A DNA stretch of 59,059 nucleotides from Planctomycetota bacterium (GCA_029259775.1 JAJDEN010000031.1:1-59059); one strand, 5' to 3'. Counted from the stretch's first letter, positions 9,188 through 18,033 are shown. The notes: a model not told the origin generated them from the sequence alone. Numbers and translations are program-made.

Positions 9188-10960
9188 GTGGAATCAGTGT
9201 CCCGGCATCTGTCAGTACAATGGCTCGTCGCCTCAGCCCCCGTGGTCCTCCTAGGTTTCCTGATTGCTGGCCCCGCGACAGGAGGGGGGCCGGGCTCGAG
9301 AGACTCCGTGACTCGCGTCCGGGTGTCATGTGCTCGCGCGCATGGCCAACTCGTGCTGGCAATCTTGGACAGCGAAGACTTGCAGGCGCTCGACCCGAAG
9401 ACCGGGGCCCCAGCCGCCTACGTCCCGCCTGAAGCACAGGCGGTCCCGCAACCTGGGAGCATCCTGGGTCCTGTGATGGCGCTGCTGCCCCACCTGAAGG
9501 GCGGGTCGGCCGACATCGCTCAGGTGACTGCGGTTGACGGCAGCGTCGAGGCGTGGCTACGTCCTCATGCCCCGCCGCTGAAGGCAGATATCAAGTCAAT
9601 CGCAGCGGCTGCCAATCGCCTCAAGCTAGCTCTCGACGCCGACCTAGCCTGGAATCAAGTTGCGAGTCACGTCTCGGTTATTGTTCGCCGAGCGCCTCCG
9701 CCTGCCGCCAAGGGTCATTGGTTCCACGTGAGGGCCACTGCCAGTCCACCCACTGCTCCCAGCGCAAGGCGGTGTAGCGTCCCAGCGGGCGTGCCGACGA
9801 ACGCCCTGGTCTCCGCTCTCGGGAGCATGGGCAGAGCGGTTGTGGTGCCAACTGGCACGAAGACCACGATTTCTTCCGATAAGAAGACCCGAACTCGATC
9901 TCAGCTCTTCCGGGCTTCCGGGGCTCATCTCGGACTTGAGGGTCTAGTAGGAGCGTTGCGATCGATAGAGCGGACACACTGCGTTACCGTCACGGAACTG
10001 AGATTTGCAACTCGTTTCGGGAAGAACGGCGCGGCAACTATGACGGACAGCGTGGTACGGGTTTCGGTGCGGACCCAGTGGCAGCGGAGCGAGGAACTGC
10101 TCCGTTCAGCATCGCGAACGGCGATTGACACGCGAAAGATGATGTCGCTCAACGTGAGTTGTCCGCTCGGACGGGTCGCTGAGCTAGCTCGACTTCTCTC
10201 GCTGGAGGGCATGAGCCTTAGGACTATCCCGGACGGAAAGCTAGTTCGACCGAAGTCCCCGCGTCGTTTGCGCTCGCGCACAAGCGGGGCAAGAGTCATC
10301 TCCCGGCTCTTGGCGTTACTCTCGCCGCTTGGTCTCAGTCTTGTATCTGCGGAGATGGAGTCTGGTCGTGCCACGCTGAGTATTGAGATCGAACTACCCA
10401 CTGCCCAGTCGCGCGCCAGTGATCAGAGGCAGGCGACACAGCTGCTCGACAAGGCGCTTCGCGCAGCAAGCTTTGACAGCTACCTCCGACACAACATCAC
10501 CGGAAGTCGCGTCGGCCATGGCCTCCGGAGTCTCGTGACGAGTGCCAGGTTCCGGATTCCCGTCTTTCTTACTCTCACAGACTATGACGCTCAGTCCTGG
10601 CAATCCGCCGCAGGCGCCGAGGGAATCGCGGTGAATGATCAGCAAGTCGGCGCGCTCGTCCGGGGCCACGGTCTCCTCATCGCAGCGGGCAAGGATCTTT
10701 CACGGAGCGTCATCATGGACAGGCGCCGGGGCATCGCCAGCTCGAGACTTGTTGCGCGCCTCGCAGGCCCACCCCCGCCGCCGGCAAGATTGGCAAGGCT
10801 ACTCACCCAACTTGAGAAGGAGAGCGGCGCAGCAGCGGTCAAGCTCAAATGGGCGCGGCCCGGTCACGCTGAAGAAGACGCAGCAAGTCCGCGTGCCGCC
10901 ATGAAGTACACAGTTGTTGGCTTGGAGAGGGAGTTTCAAATCTGGCCTCCAGTCAAGTAG
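9188..10960 (+). CDS. Membrane-anchored protein of unknown function
   Basis: A 590-residue protein. GTG 9188 is chosen because GAGGAGAGG lies just upstream and the product then starts with a short polar segment and one membrane span (about residues 9-30); the frame is open back to 9032 but that extension looks non-coding. The rest is predicted to be extracytoplasmic, with two similar-looking alpha/beta segments (about residues 270-320 and 395-440) in which a Leu-rich helix precedes paired strands. This faintly recalls PilO/GspM-like domains, but I would not name it on that. It follows the RHS gene directly and could be a partner. Function unknown. Confidence 0.6.
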   Translation: MESVSRHLSVQWLVASAPVVLLGFLIAGPATGGGPGSRDSVTRVRVSCARAHGQLVLAILDSEDLQALDPKTGAPAAYVPPEAQAVPQPGSILGPVMALLPHLKGGSADIAQVTAVDGSVEAWLRPHAPPLKADIKSIAAAANRLKLALDADLAWNQVASHVSVIVRRAPPPAAKGHWFHVRATASPPTAPSARRCSVPAGVPTNALVSALGSMGRAVVVPTGTKTTISSDKKTRTRSQLFRASGAHLGLEGLVGALRSIERTHCVTVTELRFATRFGKNGAATMTDSVVRVSVRTQWQRSEELLRSASRTAIDTRKMMSLNVSCPLGRVAELARLLSLEGMSLRTIPDGKLVRPKSPRRLRSRTSGARVISRLLALLSPLGLSLVSAEMESGRATLSIEIELPTAQSRASDQRQATQLLDKALRAASFDSYLRHNITGSRVGHGLRSLVTSARFRIPVFLTLTDYDAQSWQSAAGAEGIAVNDQQVGALVRGHGLLIAAGKDLSRSVIMDRRRGIASSRLVARLAGPPPPPARLARLLTQLEKESGAAAVKLKWARPGHAEEDAASPRAAMKYTVVGLEREFQIWPPVK

Positions 10961-11515
10961 ACCGCTCGCACGGCAAGTCTAAGAACGGCTCTAGGGCGCG
11001 GGTCGCCGACTTCGCGGCGCCTTCAGGTCAGTCCGCGGAGTTGCGCAGTAGAGAGGGTAGGTAGCTGCCCATGAGCTTGAGCGGCCGTTTCGGGGCGCCG
11101 GTAAGCCGGATTGACGAACTTCGGCAGGGCGCAAGACGCTCCTCGCCCAGGGCCAGCTGCGAGCTCGCGAGTCACCCAGGTCGCGCGACGTGGGCGCAGC
11201 ACAGGCAGGCGCTGATCTCATCCAAGGTGCTGTACTTCGAGACGACGGCGTCCGTGAGCCCCGCCGTGGCGAGCGAAGCTTGGGTGGAGGGTTTCCGGCC
11301 TCAGGCAACAAGGCGGGCACACGGCGCAACGTGGGCGCCGACGCTGCCAAGTCTCGTAGCGCACATCAGCACCGGGGGGCTCGTGCGTGACGGTCAAGCG
11401 GCCTGGATAGTGCAACGCCGTGCAAGGAAGCGTCACCAGTACGGCATGATTCTTCCCAAAGTGCGAAAGGGCGTCGGCCACAGAGGGCCACTACTTGGTG
11501 TTTCGCGCGCCGGTC
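10961..11515. other. Gene-poor stretch left of the tRNA-Met 3' half
   Basis: About 555 bases between the unknown membrane protein and the tRNA scar. A 152-codon plus-strand frame (11071-11529) runs into the tRNA core, but its composition is poor, it has no recognisable domain and no convincing ribosome-binding site. This is where the left arm of an inserted element would be expected; no integrase is readable. Confidence 0.5.
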
Positions 11516-11529
11516 CAGGGGACTCATAA
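11516..11529 (+). repeat. 14-bp att-like core, left copy
   Basis: CAGGGGACTCATAA occurs here and again at 15917-15930, in the same orientation and in both cases as the anticodon arm of a tRNA-Met half. Tyrosine recombinases often use the anticodon arm of a tRNA gene as the crossover core, and the identity stops exactly where the two tRNA halves diverge. The pair bounds the segment carrying the response regulator and CHAT genes. Confidence 0.7.
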
Positions 11530-11564
11530 TCCTTTGGTCGGAGGTTCGAGTCCTCCCGGGCCCA
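11516..11564 (+). tRNA. tRNA-Met(CAT), 3' half only
   Basis: The segment begins with the anticodon-arm core (11516-11529, anticodon CAT at 11525-11527 in loop CTCATAA) and continues through the rest of the anticodon stem, the variable loop, a perfect T arm (GGAGG / TTCGAGT / CCTCC) and the acceptor 3' strand CGGGCCC with discriminator A at 11564. No CCA is encoded. Upstream of the core there is no D arm or acceptor 5' strand. The acceptor strand pairs fully, with one T-G wobble, with the 5' half at 15892, and the two halves joined at the core make 74 nt, the normal length for this tRNA without CCA. As it stands the half cannot give a tRNA. Confidence 0.8.
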
Positions 11565-12309
11565 TTACCTCCTTGGGCCGAGCGTACGCGTCCCCCGTCA
11601 GGCGGCGAAGGTCGTGAGGGATCGCGCCCAATCGGTAGCCGACGCCGACCACCGTCTCGACGAGCCACGCATGCGCGCCAAGCTTGCGGCGCAGCGAGAG
11701 CACGTGGACGTCCACGACACGGTTCGCCCGCTGCCGCTCGGCTGACGGCTTCCCACCCAGCAACTCCGCGCGCGAAAGCGCGCGCGAGCCGGCGAAGGCG
11801 AGTCGGCGAAGGATGTCGAACTCGGACTGCGTAAGTTCCAGCGGCTCGCCTTCGACCGTCGCCTCGTGCCGCTCCGCGTCGATCACGACCGGACCGTGCA
11901 CGATGGCCTCGCGGCGGTCGGGGAAGGCGACGCGCAAGCCCGCGCGAAAGTGGCTGATGAGGATCTTGGGCGAGAAGCACGACTTGGAAATGAAGTCGTC
12001 CGCACCCTGCTCGAGCATCGCGACCTCGGTGTCCTCATTGCCTTCGCCGGAGATGACGATGATGATAGGCCGTACGCCTGACTGATCCTGGCGGACGTCG
12101 CGACACACCTGGGCGCCCGCCATGGGACGTTCAAGATTGAGGTCGAGGAAGATGACGTGCGGCTGAAAGCTGCGCACAGCGGCTATCGCCTCGTCGGCCG
12201 TCCGCGCCGCCAACGCCTCGATCGGTTCCCCCGCCTCACGCAGGACGTCCACGATGAGGTCTCGCATGGCTGCGTCGTCTTCGACGATCAGGACGCGCCA
12301 TGTCGGCAC
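11524..12309 (-). CDS. OmpR-family response regulator
   Basis: A 261-residue protein. Residues 1-125 form a receiver domain with the acidic pair at 11-12, the phospho-acceptor Asp at position 56 (FLDLN) and the conserved Ser and Lys (ISG, SK) downstream. Residues about 140-230 form a winged-helix OmpR/PhoB DNA-binding domain ending in the usual VGVGYR motif. It should activate or repress transcription after phosphorylation by a histidine kinase, but no kinase gene is in the window. The last dozen residues are translated from the antisense of the tRNA-Met 3' half, so the original C-terminus may have been altered. It lies downstream of the small membrane protein and the CHAT gene on the same strand and could regulate them. 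Confidence 0.88.
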   Translation of the reverse strand: MPTWRVLIVEDDAAMRDLIVDVLREAGEPIEALAARTADEAIAAVRSFQPHVIFLDLNLERPMAGAQVCRDVRQDQSGVRPIIIVISGEGNEDTEVAMLEQGADDFISKSCFSPKILISHFRAGLRVAFPDRREAIVHGPVVIDAERHEATVEGEPLELTQSEFDILRRLAFAGSRALSRAELLGGKPSAERQRANRVVDVHVLSLRRKLGAHAWLVETVVGVGYRLGAIPHDLRRLTGDAYARPKEVMGPGGLEPPTKGL

Positions 12310-12519
12310 AGTGACCTCCCCTCCGGTCTCCTAGCAGACGAACCGCCGCCTTCCGTTGCAGCAGGCAGCCCATCCCACGCTCGATTCCACTGCCAACAGC
12401 ATAGTCGGCAAGGGGCCCGCCGCCGCCACTTCCATGTCGGCGCCTCCGTACATCGCTACGGATCGTCCGCGAACTCGTCGTCGTTCGGACGTGCGCCGCG
12501 CCAAACAGGCCGCGGTCGA

Positions 12520-12819
12520 TCAGGGCGCGCGGCCCGCCTTGCGACGTGCGGCGCGCTCGATGTCGTCGCCGTATCCGGTCCAGAGTGCGTCACGGGCTTC
12601 CATGCTCACGAGGGGCTCGGGCCCGGGATAGCGCAGGTAGACCGCATCAAGGGCGTGGTTCCCGCGTTCGTCCTCGCGCGCGGTCGTGGGGGAGACGGCG
12701 CCGGCAGCTGCGGCGACGGGCCGTGGCGAGCGGAGCCGGTCGCGCACGACCGCAGCGGGATCGCGGTCGTGGCCGGTCGAAAGCACGCCCAGGATGAGCA
12801 CCAGGACCGTGCACGTCAT
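12520..12819 (-). CDS. Small single-span membrane protein
   Basis: Roughly 99 residues from ATG 12819, starting with a hydrophobic segment (about residues 2-15) and followed by a charged soluble part rich in Arg, Asp and Glu. The frame is open further upstream to 12939, so the start is uncertain. No family recognised. It lies between the response regulator and the CHAT gene on the same strand. It may be real because the hydrophobic start and G/C third positions fit, but a shadow frame cannot be excluded. Confidence 0.4.
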   Translation of the reverse strand: MTCTVLVLILGVLSTGHDRDPAAVVRDRLRSPRPVAAAAGAVSPTTAREDERGNHALDAVYLRYPGPEPLVSMEARDALWTGYGDDIERAARRKAGRAP

Positions 12820-13026
12820 GACGTGAGATCGGAGCGAGCGTCGACCCGTTCCGAGACCGCGGATGGTTTCGCTACGGCGAGCCGCCGTGGCGCTTGCGTT
12901 GCATGTTGTCGTCGGCACGGCGTCCCACCGCACCAACATCCCAGGGGATCACACTTATCTCCGTGCCCCTTGTCGGCGTGCGGCGGAGAAGCATTTCACT
13001 TGGCGGCTACGCTTCTTGACCAGGCG

Positions 13027-15726
13027 CTAACCACTGGGGACGCCGAACAACACCCACGCCGCCCAGTAACGCGGCGCCGCCCACTTCGGTTGCGAGCGTA
13101 CATACCCCTGGGCTTGGCGAAGGGCTTGCGCCGCAGGCAAGCCGCGACCCTTGCCGGTCGGCGGATTCCACAGTTCGTGGAAGCGGATCATCAACGCGCG
13201 TGTCGCTTCGTCGTCCACCTTCCAGAGGCTGCCGAGCACGCGCGTGCCGCCGGCTGCGAGGAAGCCGTGCGCCAGGCAGACGAGTCCTTCGCCCGCGTGC
13301 ACCGTGCCGCGCGCTGTGTCGCAGGCGGAAAGTCCGACCAGGTCCGTCTGCATGCGCATGCCCGAGACCTCGAGCAGGCCGAGGTGGCCGTCGGCTTCTG
13401 CCGACGGTGCCAGCACGAGTGCGTCGAGTTCGGGGCGATCCGGTTCATGGAGACCGTGGCAGGCGAGGTGCAGGGCTCGCCGTCGCGGACCCGAGCTTGC
13501 GAGACGGATGAAGTCCGATTCGCGCGCGTCGCCGCCGGCCAGCACGTGATCGGCCAGGTGCCGCGCTTCCTTCCGCGCTGAAGGCAGCGGCGGGAGGCTT
13601 GGCCCGCGGGGAGCGCGTGCCGTGTCGGCGCTGTCGACACCGGTTGGGCCGGGGTCGGCCAAGGCCAGCACCGAGCGGCCACGGTGAGCACGCTCCTCGT
13701 TGAGGACAGCCAGCACCGAAGGCGAGGCCAGGACGGCCACGTCACGGTCCGGGAAGAGCGCGCCAAGGGGGAGACGCCAACCGGGACCCTCCGGCGACAT
13801 CAGCACGACGCGAGCGTCGGGACGCAAGCCGAGGGGTTTGACCAAGACATTTCGGGCTTCCTGGAGCGCCTTCGCCTCGAAGTCCGGTGTTGCCAGCGCC
13901 GCGCATGCGGAGGCGGCCCGCTCGCGGGTTCCGAGGTCCACGAGTCGCACGCTCTTGGTCGTCACGACGAGCGCGTGGACGCGCCGAGGCATCCACACCT
14001 GGAGGACCATCACCTCGTGAGGTCGCAGCAGGTCTTCGGGTCGTGGGCTGGCTGGTGCTTCGTCGCCGACCAGGTCGCTCGCGGCGAGCCGGCGGACGCG
14101 TTGCGCCCGAGACAGTACGCGCTCATGCCGTGTCTGCGCGGCGCGGAGTGCTCGCGATGCCTTGCGCGCTCGCGGCAGGTGGCCGCGCGCCCGGGCCGAA
14201 CGCCGTGCTTCGCGCGCGCGACCGACGGCGGCTTCCGCGCTCTGGATGCGTGCAGCAAGCGGGGCGGAAAGCTCGAGACGCGGGCCACGATGGGCGCGCA
14301 TCGACTCGACGAGCACGCGCGCTCGCGTGCGATCGATCGTCTCGAGGGCGCCGCGCGCGTCGCCCGCTTCGAAGGCGAGTCGCAGCGCCAGCGTGCGCAG
14401 GGGATGCAGCGCGGCGCCGGTGCGAGGACCGAGCAGGTCGTCCAGGCCGGCACGCTGCGCGGCGATCAGCCGTAGCGCATGCGCGGCGAGCGTCCGCGCC
14501 TCGGAACGTGCTCCGCGGCGCGCGGCTTCCGCCGCGAGTCCCCAGAGGAGGTGGCCCCGCAGCGCTTCGAGCGAGCTTTGATCGATCAAGGCCTCCGCGG
14601 AACGCAGACTCGTGCCAGCGGCCTGGGCGTCGCCGAGTTGCAACTGCACGGCCGCCAGCGAGACCAGCGCCTGCGCTTCGGTCTCGACCTGCCCGCGGCG
14701 CCCGGCTTCGACCACGGCCCGCTGCAGCCACCTGCGTGCCTGCGGCAGGTCGCCGGCACGCGTGGAGAGCACGGCGAGGTTGGCCCACGCCGTGGGCGTC
14801 GCGTGGCGCTTCAGGGCGGGCGCGGCGAGCCCCTCGGGATCGCGGCAGCCGGCTCCGACCGAGGCGTGCAGGAAGGCCTCCCGCGCGGCGTGCGCCAAGG
14901 GTTCGTCGTCGCATGCGGCGGCGGCATCGCCTGCGCACTCCGCGGCTTCGAGTGCCCGCGCGGTGCGTCCGCGCGTACGCCACGCGGCGCTGGCGCGCAA
15001 CCAGACGAGCGAGGCGTTGCGCGCTGCCTTGGCCTTCGCAAGGCGCTCCAAGCTGCGCTTCAGTGCGGCGCGGCCTGCGCGCGTGTCGCCGCGGCGCAGA
15101 CGGACGGCGGCTGCAAGCCCGTCCACGTAGGCCGCTTCCACGTCCCTGTGCAGGCCGGCGAGCAGGTCGCGAGCCCTCTCGAGGTGGGCCTGAGCGAGGG
15201 CGAGCTCGCCTTGCTGCTCACAGGCGAGCGCGAGATTCGTGAGCGTCGTCGCTTCGCCTGGGAGATCCTCGCCGACTCGGCGACCACGGAGTGCCTCACG
15301 TAGGTGTCGCCTGGCTTCGCCCGGGTGCCCGGTGCGCAGGCTCAGGACGCCCAGGGCGTGGTCGAGCGCCGCCATGGGGCGCGGCCGGTCGCCAGCACGC
15401 AGCAGAGGCCGGGCGGCTCGGAAGCACCGCTCGGCCTCCGCTGGTTTGCCCGCCTCCGTCAGCGCGACGCCATCGAGGTAGTGCGCTGCGGCCGTGGCGT
15501 CCGAGACGTCGCGACCAGCTTGCAGGGCTCCGACGCCCGCACGCTCGCGAGCCGGGTCGGCCTGCGCGGGCGCGGCGAGTGCGACGAGGATCGCGCAGAT
15601 GGCGGGCGGCCCGAGCAACGTGAGCATACGGGGCAGGAGGGCCAGCAGCGCGGCGCCGCGCCTCGCTCCCTGGGCCGGGTTCCTCGGCGTCCATCCCCCC
15701 ACGCTTCGCTCTCCCCCGTCTGCCAC
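13027..15726 (-). CDS. TPR-CHAT (caspase-like) protein with N-terminal membrane segment
   Basis: An 899-residue protein. Residues about 30-56 are hydrophobic (signal anchor or signal peptide ending APAQA). Residues about 65-440 contain tandem TPR-like helical pairs. Residues about 590-897 are a CHAT domain, a clan CD caspase-like peptidase: the catalytic His is in LACHG (about residue 757) and the catalytic Cys in LSACDT (about residue 802), both intact, followed by the conserved GT-VLGSLWKV motif. TPR-CHAT proteins act as proteases in signalling and in some immune systems, with TPRs recruiting the trigger or substrate. The membrane segment suggests envelope location, which is more typical of large stand-alone CHAT proteins. 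It is the largest gene in the segment bounded by tRNA-Met halves. The substrate is unknown. Confidence 0.85.
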   Translation of the reverse strand: MADGGERSVGGWTPRNPAQGARRGAALLALLPRMLTLLGPPAICAILVALAAPAQADPARERAGVGALQAGRDVSDATAAAHYLDGVALTEAGKPAEAERCFRAARPLLRAGDRPRPMAALDHALGVLSLRTGHPGEARRHLREALRGRRVGEDLPGEATTLTNLALACEQQGELALAQAHLERARDLLAGLHRDVEAAYVDGLAAAVRLRRGDTRAGRAALKRSLERLAKAKAARNASLVWLRASAAWRTRGRTARALEAAECAGDAAAACDDEPLAHAAREAFLHASVGAGCRDPEGLAAPALKRHATPTAWANLAVLSTRAGDLPQARRWLQRAVVEAGRRGQVETEAQALVSLAAVQLQLGDAQAAGTSLRSAEALIDQSSLEALRGHLLWGLAAEAARRGARSEARTLAAHALRLIAAQRAGLDDLLGPRTGAALHPLRTLALRLAFEAGDARGALETIDRTRARVLVESMRAHRGPRLELSAPLAARIQSAEAAVGRAREARRSARARGHLPRARKASRALRAAQTRHERVLSRAQRVRRLAASDLVGDEAPASPRPEDLLRPHEVMVLQVWMPRRVHALVVTTKSVRLVDLGTRERAASACAALATPDFEAKALQEARNVLVKPLGLRPDARVVLMSPEGPGWRLPLGALFPDRDVAVLASPSVLAVLNEERAHRGRSVLALADPGPTGVDSADTARAPRGPSLPPLPSARKEARHLADHVLAGGDARESDFIRLASSGPRRRALHLACHGLHEPDRPELDALVLAPSAEADGHLGLLEVSGMRMQTDLVGLSACDTARGTVHAGEGLVCLAHGFLAAGGTRVLGSLWKVDDEATRALMIRFHELWNPPTGKGRGLPAAQALRQAQGYVRSQPKWAAPRYWAAWVLFGVPSG

Positions 15727-15891
15727 GTTTCGGCGTCTCCTGCATCGGCAGACCGGTCCTCGAGCAGCCTGAAACGCCGACTCCGAAATGAACCCGGCCT
15801 GAACAGCGGAGTACGGAGGCAGGGCGTACGCCGCCCTTGGCCACGGCAGTCGCCAGCGGAAAGCTGGGCGGGTAGTCTGCGACCCGCGCGC

Positions 15892-15930
15892 GGGCCTGTA
15901 GCTCAGCTGGTTAGAGCAGGGGACTCATAA
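15892..15930 (+). tRNA. tRNA-Met(CAT), 5' half only
   Basis: The acceptor 5' strand GGGCCTG, a full D arm (GCTC-loop-GAGC) and the first part of the anticodon arm through CTCATAA are intact. After 15930 the sequence leaves the tRNA: no variable loop, T arm or acceptor 3' strand follows. The acceptor strand matches the 3' half at 11516-11564 rather than anything downstream. The half is probably an attachment-site scar. Confidence 0.8.
15917..15930 (+). repeat. 14-bp att-like core, right copy
   Basis: This is the second copy of CAGGGGACTCATAA (first at 11516). Sequence to its left is tRNA 5' half and to its right is foreign DNA with short paired repeats, the expected look of an attL/attR boundary. 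Confidence 0.7.
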
Positions 15931-16009
15931 GCCCCCGGTCCCATGGGCCATCAGACGCCTATTTCATCGCGTTTGGGGCATGATAGCGACCGTGGGGCCG
16001 AGGTTCAAG

Positions 16010-16081
16010 AACGTACGAATTCGTTCCAGAAACGTACGATTGCGCACGCCCGATTCCATCTGCTGACACCTTTGCTGACAC
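16010..16081. repeat. Paired short direct repeats beside the att-like core
   Basis: AACGTACGA occurs at 16010-16018 and 16031-16039 (21 bp apart, two helical turns). TGCTGACAC occurs at 16061-16069 and 16073-16081 (12 bp apart). Paired sites within 150 bp of a crossover core resemble arm-type binding sites of a tyrosine integrase. On the minus strand the same bases read in an open frame ending at 15964 that could be the last codons of a lost integrase, but this is only a suggestion. The stretch 15931-16194 holds no other gene that I can support. Confidence 0.45.
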
Positions 16082-16194
16082 GAACTCGAGTCGTCGCCCG
16101 CTGCTTGCATGCTTGCCCGAGCGAAGGGCCGTCCGCGGCCGTCACTACCCTGGACAGGCTGCCCTAAGGATGCGCGGCGGTGGTGAGGTGAACG

Positions 16195-17187
16195 ATGGGC
16201 GTTGAGCCGCGAGAGGAAGCCGAGCGAGCCTGGGCGAATCTCGCCGCACGCGAGTCCTCGCTGCTCTTCCTCGATCAGTACGTCGGTATCGAGCGGATCG
16301 CCCTCCTGGCAGGCTTCGCCCCCAGAGGCCTGACGGGCTTCACCCCGGCACAGCGAGCCGTTGGCCAACTCCTGCGCGATGCGGAGCCGGCCATCCCGGC
16401 CAAGAGCCTTCGTCAACTCGAGGAATGCGGAGAGAAGACGCTCGCTGGTCTCAAGCACGGCGAGGACGGCAAGGTGGTCGCTCTAGGCGATCCCGCCGTG
16501 TGCGGGGACAGCGCGGCTGGCACTCCATCCGAGGACAGCGAACGTCCATCGACGGCAGCCGACTGGTGGCCCTTCTTCTTCCGCTCGGTTCAGGGGCGCT
16601 TGTGCGAGGTCCTTGTGCCCGCGCTCGTTGCTGGGCACGCCAACTCTGATGCGCAACTGGAGCAACGCAGCGCGTGCCTGCGGGCTGCGTGCGGCGTTCT
16701 CTGGACGCTCGAGCAGGTCCACTACGGCCCTGTACAGGCGCCACTGCTCGCCCGCAGTCTGATCGAGGCGCTCGCGCTGAGTCCCGCGGACGAGCACGCA
16801 CCTCTTGTTGCGGATGTCCTGACGGGGTGTGACGCCGATCGCCTTCTAGTAGGGCTGCGCCCGCCGCCGGGGGAGGCTGCCGCCTGGCGCTTTTCGTCTG
16901 ACTACCGGACCTGCCTGTGGGGGGCGGCTCGGTTCGCCTTCACGGAGACACAGAGTCGGATCATTCGGGCGCTCCACGAGGAGCGGGCGCAATCGGGCTG
17001 CGGCCTGGGCCTGGATGCCCTTCGTCAGCGAGCAGAGCTTGAGAAACACCGCGCGGGGGGCGTCTCACAAGGCGGCGTCATCCGGAACGCCTTCCGTAAG
17101 AAGTCTGGCATGCACCCCTGTTGGGACCAGATGCTCAGGAAGTCAGGCCGCGACGTGTTCGAACTCGTACCGCCTCCCGTGGACTAG
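16195..17187 (+). CDS. Accessory-element protein with C-terminal winged-helix-like domain
   Basis: A 330-residue soluble protein. The N-terminal two thirds is Leu/Ala-rich helix with no recognised domain. Residues about 230-325 have the pattern S-DYR--LWG--FAFT--Q--II-AL, a helical part and a closing strand pair ending in FELV. I associate this pattern with a DNA-binding winged-helix-like domain in planctomycete accessory regions; that is from memory and untested. ATG 16195 follows GGTGAGG. It is the first clear gene right of the attachment-site scar and is followed by two HTH proteins, so a role in element regulation is plausible. Confidence 0.6.
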   Translation: MGVEPREEAERAWANLAARESSLLFLDQYVGIERIALLAGFAPRGLTGFTPAQRAVGQLLRDAEPAIPAKSLRQLEECGEKTLAGLKHGEDGKVVALGDPAVCGDSAAGTPSEDSERPSTAADWWPFFFRSVQGRLCEVLVPALVAGHANSDAQLEQRSACLRAACGVLWTLEQVHYGPVQAPLLARSLIEALALSPADEHAPLVADVLTGCDADRLLVGLRPPPGEAAAWRFSSDYRTCLWGAARFAFTETQSRIIRALHEERAQSGCGLGLDALRQRAELEKHRAGGVSQGGVIRNAFRKKSGMHPCWDQMLRKSGRDVFELVPPPVD

Positions 17188-17321
17188 GCCTGCCGGAAGC
17201 ACGCATGTGCGGCGGAGGCAACTGCGGCTAGCCAGCCGTGACCTCCGGGCCAGCAACCGCGTCGTCCAGATGTCGCCGAGGTGTCGCCGCCTCGGAGCCC
17301 CACTCGTGCTGTGCTTTATGG

Positions 17322-17660
17322 GTGAGTGTCAAGATAGCCCCCTCCGCAGCGCAGGCCCCGGCCAAGTCGGCGAACCGGGCCCGCGCCGCGCGCAGGCGCA
17401 AGCGGCAGGCGCTGGTGCTCAAGGCACTCGCGGAGGATGCACTGCTCACGGCCGCCGAGTGCGGTGCATTGCTGGGGGGGATTAGCGAGCAGCACTTCGC
17501 GCGCTACGCCTCCCGTTGGCCCGTACTCAGGGAGGGCATGCGTGTCGTGCGCGTCGGCGGTCCCCGCAGTCGCGGCCGGGTGCGTTGCCTGAAGAGCGCG
17601 GTCATCGAGCACCTGCGGTCTGAGCTGCTCTGCCCAGAGGTGGGCGGATCCGACATGTAG
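17322..17660 (+). CDS. Small basic HTH-like protein
   Basis: About 112 residues. The start is uncertain (GTG 17322 chosen; the frame is open to 17238). A very basic Ala/Arg-rich N-terminus is followed by a helix-turn-helix-like region (about residues 30-80) with the pattern LLTAAECGALLG-S-QHF, then a strand/turn segment rich in Arg and Gly. This layout is like excisionase or accessory-element DNA-binding proteins. It sits just upstream of a clearer excisionase-like gene. Confidence 0.5.
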   Translation: MSVKIAPSAAQAPAKSANRARAARRRKRQALVLKALAEDALLTAAECGALLGGISEQHFARYASRWPVLREGMRVVRVGGPRSRGRVRCLKSAVIEHLRSELLCPEVGGSDM

Positions 17661-17733
17661 CCAACAAGGGCGAACACCAGATTCCTGCGGCGCCGGTTGT
17701 AGGGCCGCAGACGAGCCGAAGAGGATTGATCCC

Positions 17734-18033
17734 ATGAAGAGATACTCCATCAGCGAGGCCGCGGAACTTCTGAGCATGCGCCCCCGCCAGGTCAGGCGGG
17801 CCATCCGAGAGGGTGACCTGGAGGCGGAGGTGGACGGCCGAGACTTCCTGATCGAACGCGAGGAGCTCGAGGAGTTCGCCGAGGAGCGAGGCATCGAGTT
17901 GGACGCTGAGGATCTCGGCGACGACGACCTCGATGACCGTTTGGAATCCGCAATGGAGGAGCACCGGCCCAGTTGGGAGGCCGGGTTCCGAAGCGGGTTC
18001 GCCGCGGGCGCCCAAGAAGACGACGACGACTAG
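17734..18033 (+). CDS. Excisionase/MerR-like DNA-binding protein
   Basis: A 99-residue protein. Residues 1-48 form a winged helix-turn-helix of the excisionase/MerR type (YSISEAAELL, then R-V-RAIREGDL and the wing ending REELEEF). The C-terminal half is strongly acidic and ends in a run of Asp. Such proteins control excision directionality or transcription of mobile elements. ATG 17734 follows an AAGAGGA sequence. Its position in the accessory segment fits an element-borne regulator, although the matching integrase is not present. Confidence 0.65.
   Translation: MKRYSISEAAELLSMRPRQVRRAIREGDLEAEVDGRDFLIEREELEEFAEERGIELDAEDLGDDDLDDRLESAMEEHRPSWEAGFRSGFAAGAQEDDDD

Noticed and set aside
11071..11529. 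152-codon plus-strand frame ending in the tRNA core
   Set aside because: No domain, weak start, and its end is tRNA sequence. It was kept only as part of the gap description.
12157..13581. 474-codon plus-strand frame
   Set aside because: Overlaps the antisense of the CHAT C-terminus and response regulator; no domain, Arg/His-rich shadow composition.
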